From positions 53,053,186 to 53,117,185 of the forward strand of contig OW121741.1 in the NCBI GenBank assembly GCA_933228675.1: 64,000 nucleotides of DNA, given 5' to 3'. Within the stretch, counting starts at the first letter, position 1; every line of letters starts with the position of its first letter. The position numbers and the translations under genes were made by a program. Positions 53,636 through 64,000 of this stretch are shown piece by piece. The DNA comes from Stomorhina lunata. Lineage: Eukaryota > Arthropoda > Insecta > Diptera > Rhiniidae. A model generated the notes under the pieces. The model saw only the letters and a program-made list of their open reading frames with translations. It was not told the origin of the DNA and did not search any database.

Positions 53636-56600
53636 CACAGTGGTTTACGGACGCTTTTTTAAATAATTCTGTAACTTTTGAACGACTGGAGATATTTGAA
53701 TGAATGGTGATAGTCAAGGAGTATTCGAGTTGGTTTTTAAAAGCACTGGTCCATGAGGGGTCGGGAGAGTGATTGATGGACCTTCAAAGTTGGTCACCTC
53801 GGGTGTTCGACTTTTTTAAAAATTCGCCAAAAATCCATTTATGTATGGATTGAAAAGAAATTTTAAACTTAAGTTGTCCTTGGGAAGATCTACAAAAAAT
53901 ACGCTTAAATGTGTAGGTTATCTCCTTTGGATTTCGAGATATTTGGGTAAAAAGGAATTTTTAGGTTGATTTTTTACCTCTTTTTTTAAGCTTTTTTTGA
54001 TCTGGTGGACGCATCTGAGGACCAAAAATTTTTTAAGAATATTTTTTAAATTTGTAATAAAATTCTGAATAATTTTTGTGCAAGTTAGTTATAGATATCT
54101 TCTTTTGTTTAAAAGTTAAAAATATTCAAAGTTGAAACTTACAAAAAATTTCGCTTTTTTTTAGTTTTTCCCCAAAAGATAGCTATATTTTTTCACTAAT
54201 AAAAAAATATTTTCTTAAGAAACATAAAAAGATTTTTAAAGTTTTTAAAAGAAAACATAATGAGAATGCGTATAAAACAAATTTCTTGCTAATTGGACTT
54301 TTGGTCCTCGCACATGCCCTCTCCAAAAAATGGCAATTTGTAAAAAAAAATTAGTTTAAACAAAAATTTCTCAAAAGGCAAAGCACCGATTTGAAAAAAA
54401 TTATAATGTTCATATTTTCCAATATATCTGTTATTGATTAGAAAAGTTTTTTCTGAAACGCGCTGCAAATAGAGACAGTGTTGCCATATTTGAAAAAAAA
54501 ACTCATTTTTTGAAACCCCTTTTTCCCCAGTTGGGAATTGGGGAATTTTTAAGTTAAAATTGGGAATTTTTTTTAGTCTATTGCTTTTAGATCTTATTGG
54601 TCTACATTACTACAAAATTTCATTGTAATATCTTTATCCATGTCATTTCCACAGAATATCAAAGATTAAAAATATTTTCCTTAAAAAAGCAGAAAAACAA
54701 TTTTTTTTGTTTTACGATACAAAGTGTAAAAAAAGTAACGCACTTAAAAAAAACTTTTACTTAGTGCTAATATCCTAGTCTTTCCCGATCTAATGATACT
54801 AAACATGTATATAAAGCATTAATACCGAGTCTTAAAAAACTCTGAAAACTTTGGCCCCCGTAGCATTTTTACACTGTTTATTTAAATATAAGTGATGAAT
54901 TTGTGCATATAAAGTTAATTATCATACTCAAATATTTCACTATAAGATGACAATGATCCTTCGCTAATAAACAAATATTTTTTCCAAAAAGTTATAAATA
55001 GTTTTTTATTTTTTTTTTAAGAAAACATTATAAGAATGACTTAAAAAATTTTTATTCGATTTTGCCTTTTGTTCCAAGCTAAAAAATAAAATTTTAGTAA
55101 AAGATTCTAAATAAGTAAGTACGAGTAAGGCACCGATTTTGATAACAGTGTAAAGGTAATATATCCATAATTTGTAGCAAAAGTTTAATTAGAAGAGTAC
55201 GGTTATAGTAACAGTGTGACAATTTATTTAAAATAAGATTTAAAGGCATTTTTTCGGTATTTAAAATTGGTGTATTTGAAAAAATTGAAAAATTATGTTA
55301 AGGTTATAAAATGTTTTTTAATGTGAAAGTTAATGCAATAGGTAAAAATTGTTACAACTTGGGTTTTTCATAATGGTCAGAAAGGATATGGTTATTCACC
55401 TCCATACAGGTAGGTTTTACGAGACGCACATATTGGTTGAGTTATATATGCACCTATTTTTAGAGGTAAAAAATACATTAATTCATTGATTTCTTTATTA
55501 TTCTTTGGATACAGGTATATATAAAAAATGTTTTTTTTTAATATAAAAAAGAAAGTTTTAAATGTAACTGCTATTAACAGTTAAAACATCATGGCTATAA
55601 CATTGGAATTTAAAGTGTTGTGCGATATTCTTTTTGAACAACCAAGCAATTCGAGAGCAGAAAAAATTAAAATAATCATGCGATATGCTAAAAGTCAAAC
55701 TAACTCCATGATTCTCAATAGTGAGGAAGTGAAGTGAGGAAGAAATTTGTAAAGTTATTTGAACTTAAAATTAAGTCGGTTAATTACTGTTTAAAAAGAT
55801 TTGAATCTAAATTTAAAGACTGGCTGAAGGACTCAATTGAGCTTAAAACTTCTGGTGCTGGAGCCCCTCTAAAAAACTATGATGATCTCGGAGAAAGATC
55901 TAAATAGATGCGATTATCCGAAGTTCTTTCTACTCATTCGGATACTGAAATCAAAGATTCCTTTAAGGAAGTGCTCAAACGAAATAATCAACCAGCTGAA
56001 GCTAAACAAATAGCAGATATTCTCCCAGAGGCTTTTCCTAAACGTCATAAGCGAATTATTAAGAGTATACCAACTCCTTCTTCTCAATCAGAATTTTCGG
56101 AGGAAGAAGCACTTGCTCTTATGCTCGAGTTGAAATTGAGTAAAAATAAATATATTAAACTCTGTAAGGCATTACGAGACAAAGGACACTCAATTTTACC
56201 AGGATATAATGCGTTATTAAAAACCAAAAAAAACCTAATACGAACAAACGTGATAGGAGACGAAAGTACATCTGTGGATTTATCAAAATTATTGGAAAAT
56301 ACGGCATCAAGGCTGATATCTACTACATTGTCTGAAGAAGAAGCCAAGAAACTTGACAACAAGGACTTAACTTTAATATGTAAATGGGGATGTGACGGTT
56401 TATCTGGATTACCGGAATACAAACAATCAACATCTCATCAGAACACAAATGACTACAGAAGCGTTTTTATGGCATCCCTAGTACCACTAAGATTAAGAAA
56501 GAATCGTTCTGAACCATCCACATCAAAAGAGCGTACTGAATATGTGTGGGTTAACACATCTCAAGGATCAAAGGCATTTTGCAGACCGATCAGATTCGAA

Positions 56601-57868
56601 TATTTAAAAGAAAATGCAGCAAGCACAAAAAATTGGGTTGATGATATCAAATATTCAATAGACAATTTGAGTCCAGTCTGCATAGACATACATGGATATT
56701 TGATTAATGTAAATTTTGAGCTTCAATTGACAATGATAGATGGAAAAGTAAGCAACGCTATAACGGAAACCCATTCAACTTGGAAATGTTCATTATGCGG
56801 AAAGAAGAAATCGGAATTTCTACAAACTTCAGATGCATCAGCTAGTACTGCAATTAATCAAGAGGTTCTGGAATTTGGTATATCTCCCCTACATGCACGT
56901 ATCCGATTTTTAGAATTTATGCTACATATAGCATATGATCTGAAATATAGGAATATACCTGATAATCAGCTAAAATTCGTGAGAAATAATAAGGAACTAA
57001 TTGAAATGAGATCCAGTGAAAAAAAATGATTCAGGAAGAATTCAAAACTATGACGGGTCTAAACATAGACAAACCACTTGTAGGATATGGCAGTACAAAC
57101 GATGGTAATACGGCAAACGATGAAACAACTTCAAAGATTACTGGAATTGATGAGGAAGTTCTTCGTAAATGCTACGTAATATTATCGGCAATAAATAGCA
57201 AATATCAAATAAATGCTGAAAAAATTCATTGCTATGCCCTCAACGCGTTAACTCGTATACGACATTTGTATCACTGGAAAGAAATTACACCAACAGTTCA
57301 TAAAGTCCTTCAACATGGTCGTGAAATAATTGAATCAAATCTTCTCCCACTTGGTGAACTGACAGAAGAGGCCCAGGAAGCACGGAATTCAGATTTCAAG
57401 TATATCCAACTATTTAATACCAGAAAATGCTCAAGAAAATCGCAAAATCAGGATCTAATAAATTATCTCTTGTTGTCTTCTGATCCTGCTCTATCAACGA
57501 TAAGAAAGAAATGGTGGAGCAGTTATACAAAAACTTCTGAAAACGAACACCTGGAAGAGGTTCTTGATATAATAGATTGTACTGATTATTTTACTGAAAA
57601 TAAAAATTAAGTAAATAACTACTTTTATATAAATATGTAATAAAAACTGTAAGTTTAAACTTTAACTACAAATACTTCAGTAAAATGTATTTCACCTTTT
57701 AATATAAGTACAAATTATTTACATTTTGATATTTCATAATATATTTCTTTAAAAATATTTTCTTTAAAAAAATAAAAAAATATTTGTTTATTAGCGAAGG
57801 ATCATTGTCATCTTATAGTGAAATATTTGAGTATGATAATTAACTTTATATGCACAAATTCATCACTT
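53636..57868 (+). mobile_element. Truncated Transib copy T3
   Basis: Same structure and breakpoints as T2. The translated pieces of T2 and T3 are identical, so these two units separated very recently. Confidence 0.92.
55591..57610 (+). pseudogene. Transib transposase, T3 copy
   Basis: Same breaks as T2: early TGA after ILNSEEVK, TAG before MRLSEV, TGA after SEKK, and NTANDETT in place of NTARLFFENYETT. The two long frames are 55908-57029 (373 aa) and 57026-57610 (194 aa), identical in sequence to those of T2. Confidence 0.9.
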
Positions 57869-59387
57869 TAAATGGATATCATGTACTTAGCTGCATTTGT
57901 GTACTTCCCAAGAAGATTACCTATAATTTGATATATAAAACATTCTCAAATGTTATCATAATGTTCAAAAGTCAGATACAAAATTAAGATAAATGCAGTG
58001 TGTCTGTCTGCTAAAATCAGATTTGTGGAGCTCCTGGAAGGTATAAACATATGCATTTTACACAAAATTTTACTATATCGTCTCATCCTAAATTTCATCA
58101 TTGTCGATTAAAACACCTGAAATATCGCTTAAACAATAAATTATATTTACCACAAATTGCCGAATGCATCAGAGTTTAGGTAATCCCCTGCGAAGTACGC
58201 TTCGATATATGTGTCTATTTTACGAACACTTAATAAGAGATTCTTCAAAATGTAGATGCCCTTAGATTTGCAAAAGCACATCGATTTGATGAAGATTAAG
58301 TATTCTGGCATGCTTTGATTCTTGATTAGTTATGTAAAACTTTGAAGTTAGCGGACTGATTTAGGTCAAAGCTTTAACAATGATTGTCAATGTAAACAAG
58401 CCTTAGAATTATGGGGTATAAACTCTTAGTTTTAGATACATACGTGAAATATATAGCTTTTAAATGGAATTAAGATGAATACTTCATCAATAATAATGTA
58501 TTGTTCTTTCGATCTGTCCGATGGATGTGTGGAAAGTTTTGCTCTAGTTCTTAGTGCAATTATAATGTGATTTAATTTATCAGCATTGAAGTAATTCCCG
58601 GTCGAGGTTATATAGGAGATTTCACTAAATGTGAACCGAGCTCGACCATTTTCAATACCGAACTTTTCAAGAGATCAAAAATACTTTTGTCAAATGTTGC
58701 CCCTCTAGAAAGTTTATTTTAGACGTTATCGCCCTGAATAACGATATTGTACAATGTCTTTATACTAAATGTCATCATCGTTTCTATTAAAATTTGTAAT
58801 TTATTAGCTACTAAGAGATTGCCTCAGGCGAATTTATACGGAAGCAATTGTCAAACGTGAACGGATTTCTCCCAATTGTAATTAAAAAATTAAAATTTTC
58901 GTTGATATGTGAGATACATACATACATATGTAGGTTTTGAACAGATATCATGTACTCAGTTGTATTTTTGTACTTCCTAGGAAGATTACCTATAATTTGA
59001 TATATAATACATTCTCAAATGTTATCATAATGTTCAGAAGTCAGACACAAAATTAAGATAAATGCAGTGTGTCTGTTTGCTAAAATCAGATTTGTGGAGC
59101 TCATGGCAGGTATAAGCATATGCATTTTACACAAAATTTTACTATATCGTCTCATCCTAAATTTCATCATTGTCGATTAAAACACCTGAAATATCGCTTA
59201 AACACTAAATTATATTTACCACAAATTGCCGAATGCATCAGAGTTTAGGTAATCCCCTGCGAAGTACGCTATTAAATTTCATCAAAATAAACATCTGAGA
59301 TATCGGCAATACTGGAGCTCCGAAAACTTGACTACAACAGAAAAGAGGACAGACAGGTAGACGGACGGACAGACAAACAGACAGACG

Positions 59388-62300
59388 CACAGTGGTTTAC
59401 GGACGCTTTTTTAAATAATTCTGTAACTTTTGAACGACTGGAGATATTTGAATGAATGGTGATAGTCAAGGAGTATTCGAGTTGGTTTTTAAAAGCACTG
59501 GTCCATGAGGGGTCGGGAGAGTGATTGATGGACCTTCAAAGTTGGTCACCTCGGGTGTTCGACTTTTTTAAAAATTCGCCAAAAATCCATTTATGTATGG
59601 ATTGAAAAGAAATTTTAAACTTAAGTTGTCCTTGGGAAGATCTACAAAAAATACGCTTAAATGTGTAGGTTATCTCCTTTGGATTTCGAGATATTTGGGT
59701 AAAAAGGAATTTTTAGGTTGATTTTTTACCTCTTTTTTTAAGCTTTTTTTGATCTGGTGGACGCATCTGAGGACCAAAAATTTTTTAAGAATATTTTTTA
59801 AATTTGTAATAAAATTCTGAATAATTTTTGTGCAAGTTAGTTATAGATATCTTCTTTTGTTTAAAAGTTAAAAATATTCAAAGTTGAAACTTACAAAAAA
59901 TTTCGCTTTTTTTTAGTTTTTCCCCAAAAGATAGCTATATTTTTTCACTAATAAAAAAATATTTTCTTAAGAAACATAAAAAGATTTTTAAAGTTTTTAA
60001 AAGAAAACATAATGAGAATGCGTATAAAACAAATTTCTTGCTAATTGGACTTTTGGTCCTCGCACATGCCCTCTCCAAAAAATGGCAATTTGTAAAAAAA
60101 AATTAGTTTAAACAAAAATTTCTCAAAAGGCAAAGCACCGATTTGAAAAAAATTATAATGTTCATATTTTCCAATATATCTGTTATTGATTAGAAAAGTT
60201 TTTTCTGAAACGCGCTGCAAATAGAGACAGTGTTGCCATATTTGAAAAAAAAACTCATTTTTTGAAACCCCTTTTTCCCCAGTTGGGAATTGGGGAATTT
60301 TTAAGTTAAAATTGGGAATTTTTTTTAGTCTATTGCTTTTAGATCTTATTGGTCTACATTACTACAAAATTTCATTGTAATATCTTTGTCCATGTCATTT
60401 CCACAGAATATCAAAGATTAAAAATATTTTCCTTAAAAAAGCAGAAAAACAATTTTTTTTGTTTTACGATACAAAGTGTAAAAAAAGTAACGCACTTAAA
60501 AAAAACTTTTACTTAGTGCTAATATCCTAGTCTTTCCCGATCTAATGATACTAAACATGTATATAAAGCATTAATACCGAGTCTTAAAAAACTCTGAAAA
60601 CTTTGGCCCCCGTAGCATTTTTACACTGTTTATTTAAATATAAGTGATGAATTTGTGCATATAAAGTTAATTATCATACTCAAATATTTCACTATAAGAT
60701 GACAATGATCCTTCGCTAATAAACAAATATTTTTTCCAAAAAGTTATAAATAGTTTTTTATTTTTTTTTTAAGAAAACATTATAAGAATGACTTAAAAAA
60801 TTTTTATTCGATTTTGCCTTTTGTTCCAAGCTAAAAAATAAAATTTTAGTAAAAGATTCTAAATAAGTAAGTACGAGTAAGGCACCGATTTTGATAACAG
60901 TGTAAAGGTAATATATCCATAATTTGTAGCAAAAGTTTAATTAGAAGAGTACGGTTATAGTAACAGTGTGACAATTTATTTAAAATAAGATTTAAAGGCA
61001 TTTTTCCGGTATTTAAAATTGGTGTATTTGAAAAAATTGAAAAATTATGTTAAGGTTATAAAATGTTTTTTAATGTGAAAGTTAATGCAATAGGTAAAAA
61101 TTGTTACAACTTGGGTTTTTCATAATGGTCAGAAAGGATATGGTTATTCACCTCCATACAGGTAGGTTTTACGAGACGCACATATTGGTTGAGTTATATA
61201 TGCACCTATTTTTAGAGGTAAAAAATACATTAATTCATTGATTTCTTTATTATTCTTTGGATACAGGTATATATAAAAAATGTTTTTTTTTAATATAAAA
61301 AAGAAAGTTTTAAATGTAAGGAAGTGAAGTGAGGAAGAAATTTGTAAAGTTATTTGAACTTAAAATTAAGTCGGTTAATTACTGTTTAAAAAGATTTGAA
61401 TCTAAATTTAAAGACTGGCTGAAGGACTCAATTGAGCTTAAAACTTCTGGTGCTGGAGCCCCTCTAAAAAACTATGATGATCTCGGAGAAAGATCTAAAT
61501 AGATGCGATTATCCGAAGTTCTTTCTACTCATTCGGATACTGAAATCAAAGATTCCTTTAAGGAAGTGCTCAAACGAAATAATCAACCAGCTGAAGCTAA
61601 ACAAATAGCAGATATTCTCCCAGAGGCTTTTCCTAAACGTCATAAGCGAATTATTAAGAGTATACCAACTCCTTCTTCTCAATCAGAATTTTCGGAGGAA
61701 GAAGCACTTGCTCTTATGCTCGAGTTGAAATTGAGTAAAAATAAATATATTAAACTCTGTAAGGCATTACGAGACAAAGGACACTCAATTTTACCAGGAT
61801 ATAATGCGTTATTAAAAACCAAAAAAAAACCTAATACGAACAAACGTGATAGGAGACGAAAGTACATCTGTGGATTTATCAAAATTATTGGAAAATACGG
61901 CATCAAGGCTAATATCTACTACATTGTCTGAAGAAGAAGCCAAGAAACTTGACAACAAGGACTTAACTTTAATATGTAAATGGGGATGTGACGGTTTATC
62001 TGGATTACCGGAATACAAACAATCAACATTTCATCAGAACACAAATGACTACAGAAGCGTTTTTATGGCATCCCTAGTACCACTAAGATTAAGAAAGAAT
62101 CGTTCTGAACCATCCACATCAAAAGAGCGTACTGAATATGTGTGGGTTAACACATCTCCAGGATCAAAGGCATTTTGCAGACCGATCAGATTCGAATATT
62201 TAAAAGAAAATGCAGCAAGCACAAAAAATTGGGTTGATGATATCAAATATTCAATAGACAATTTGAGTCCAGTCTGCATAGACATACATGGATATTTGAT

Positions 62301-63670
62301 TAATGTAAATTTTGAGCTTCAATTGACAATGATAGATGGAAAAGTAAGCAACGCTATAACGGAAACCCATTCAACTTGGAAATGCTCATTATGCGGAAAG
62401 AAGAAATCGGAATTTCTACAAACTTCAGAAGATGCATCAGCTAGTACTGCAATTAATCAAGAGGTTCTGGAATTTGGTATATCTCCCCTACATGCACGTA
62501 TCCGATTTTTAGAATTTATGCTACATATAGCATATGATCTGAAATATAGGAATATACCTGATAATCAGCTAAAATCCGTGAGAAATAATAAGGAACTAAT
62601 TGAAATGAGATCCAGTGAAAAAAAAAGGATTCAGGAAGAATTCAAAACTATGACGGGTCTAAACATAGACAAACCACTTGTAGGATATGGCAGTACAAAC
62701 GATGGTAATACGGCCAGGCTATTCTTTGAAAATTATGAAACAACTTCAAAGATTACTGAAATATAGGAATATACCTGATAATCAGCTAAAATCCGTGAGA
62801 AATAATAAGGAACTAATTGAAATGAGATCCAGTGAAAAAGAAGGATTCAGGAAGAATTCAAAACTATGACGGGTCTAAACATAGACAAACCACTTGTAGG
62901 ATATGGCAGTACAAACGATGGTAATACGGCAAACGATGAAACAACTTCAAAGATTACTGGAATTGATGAGGAAGTTCTTCGTAAATGCTACGTAATATTA
63001 TCGGCAATAAATAGCAAATATCAAATAAATGCTGAAAAAATTCATTGCTACGCCCTCAACGCGTTAACTCGTATACGACATTTGTATCACTGGAAAGAAA
63101 TTACACCAACAGTTCATAAAGTCCTTCAACATGGTCGTGAAATAATTGAATCAAATCTTCTCCCACTTGGTGAACTGACAGAAGAGGCCCAGGAAGCGCG
63201 GAATTCAGATTTCAAGTATATCCAACTATTTAATACCAGAAAATGCTCAAGAAAATCGCAAAATCAGGATCTAATAAATTATCTCTTGTTGTCTTCTGAT
63301 CCTGCTCTATCAACGATAAGAAAGAAATGGTGGAGCAGTTATACAAAAACTTCTGAAAACGAACACCTGGAAGAGGTTCTTGATATAATAGATTGTACTG
63401 ATTATTTTACTGAAAATAAAAATTAAGTAAATAACTACTTTTATATAAATATGTAATAAAAACTGTAAGTTTAAACTTTAACTACAAATACTTCAGTAAA
63501 ATGTATTTCACCTTTTAATATAAGTACAAATTATTTACATTTTGATATTTCATAAATCCTCATGATATTTTCTTTAAAAAAATATTTGTTTATTAGCGAA
63601 GGATCATTGTCATCTTATAGTGAAATATTTGAGTATGATAATTAACTTTATATGCACAAATTCATCACTT
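59388..63670 (+). mobile_element. Truncated Transib copy T4 with internal duplication
   Basis: Left end as in T2/T3, right break at the same place, but the junction reads 'catcacttttgaatgg' instead of 'catcactttaaatgg', closer to the unrearranged ABC sequence. It has a deletion of about 150 bp at 61319 removing the transposase start, and a 217-bp internal duplication (62541-62757 repeated from 62758). Confidence 0.9.
61321..63426 (+). pseudogene. Transib transposase, T4 copy (mosaic)
   Basis: Lacks the first ~50 codons. Pieces: 61503-61931, broken by an extra A in an A9 run near 61820; 61846-62766, which reads through the SEKKRIQEEFKTMTGL join that is broken in T1-T3 and keeps NTARLFFENYETT; then, after the duplication, 62866-63426 with the short NTANDETT form and the intact C-terminal part. 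The first Asp (CDG), second Asp (MIDGK) and Glu (TEEAQE) motifs are all present but in separate frames. Confidence 0.88.
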
Positions 63671-64000
63671 TTGAATGGATATCATGTACTTAGTTGCATT
63701 TGTGTACTTCCCAAGAAGATTACCTATAATTTGATATATAAAACATTCTCAAATGTTATCATAATGTTCAAAAGTCAGATACAAAATTAAGATAAATGCA
63801 GTGTGTCTGTCTGCTAAAATCAGATTTGTGGAGCTCCTGGAAGGTATAAACATATGCATTTTACACAAAATTTTACTATATCGTCTCATCCTAAATTTCA
63901 TCATTGTCGATTAAAACACCTGAAATATCGCTTAAACAATAAATTATATTTACCACAAATTGCCGAATGCATCAGAGTTTAGGTAATCCCCTGCGAAGTA

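Larger units (their letters stand above)
46395..64000. repeat. Tandem array, ~5.75-kb unit (three units plus a partial)
   Basis: The same landmark (gtacttcccaag) recurs at 46395, 52149, 57901 and 63704, giving periods of 5,754, 5,752 and 5,803 bp. Each unit holds about 1.49 kb of reversed A/C repeat and a Transib copy lacking its right arm. All units share the same derived junctions: 'gcgaagtacgcttcgatatatg', the loss after 'tattctggcatgc', and the Transib break after 'attcatcactt'. The window ends inside the fourth unit, so the full array length is unknown. Confidence 0.93.

Noticed and set aside
46395..64000. CRISPR-like or satellite array of short repeats
   Set aside because: The repeating unit is ~5.75 kb and contains transposon genes; there is no short repeat-spacer pattern.

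Overview
This is AT-rich eukaryotic DNA made almost entirely of repeats and transposable elements. I find no host protein-coding gene, tRNA or rRNA. The element set (an env-bearing Ty3/gypsy element of errantivirus type, BEL/Pao, Transib, Tc1, Harbinger, Helitron, an RTE-like LINE, and dispersed repeats carrying CAGACGGA tracts and TATACCCTTCACC ends) suggests an insect, most likely a fly of the higher Diptera. The species cannot be read from this window. The structure (nested insertions, pseudogenes, tandem arrays) fits pericentromeric or other heterochromatin.

Layout. 1-3646: AT-rich tandem repeats and pieces of a long composite dispersed repeat (called ABC here), with a 46-bp LINE tail at 2431. 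3647-6312: DNA transposon 'E1' with a broken SDGC/QNRN-type transposase, TIRs and an ATAT duplication. 7445-11097: DNA transposon 'E2' with an unbroken 570-residue ORF, a 12-bp terminal repeat, about 270-bp inverted subterminal blocks and a GTATAC duplication. 12908-16226: full-length LINE with a 10-bp target duplication and two nonsense codons. 17456-18252: degenerate tandem repeats. 18253-19920: non-autonomous Helitron. 20358-21975: decayed Tc1-like element. 22067-about 29520: Harbinger element, split by a BEL/Pao element (23125-27671) that encodes only gag and protease. 29527-37224: complete errantivirus-like element with gag, pol and env all open and LTRs that look identical. 38325-39289: MITE with a TAA duplication. 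40439-45875: Transib (RAG1-related) element with CACAGTG termini and arms of about 1.3 kb. 46395-64000: tandem array with a period of about 5.75 kb, each unit carrying a 3'-truncated Transib copy plus ABC repeat.

Repeat ABC occurs many times, so uninterrupted copies act as empty sites. This let me fix the ends and target duplications of most insertions and order some of them (BEL after Harbinger; Transib, LINE, E1, E2, MITE and errantivirus after ABC). The tandem array arose from a Transib-containing segment that had already lost its right arm. It has since been reshuffled: the fourth Transib copy joins two sequence variants through a 217-bp internal duplication. The Transib locus, the two poorly named DNA transposon families (E1, E2), and a strongly strand-biased GGGT/ACCC motif through the BEL interior are the points most worth following up.
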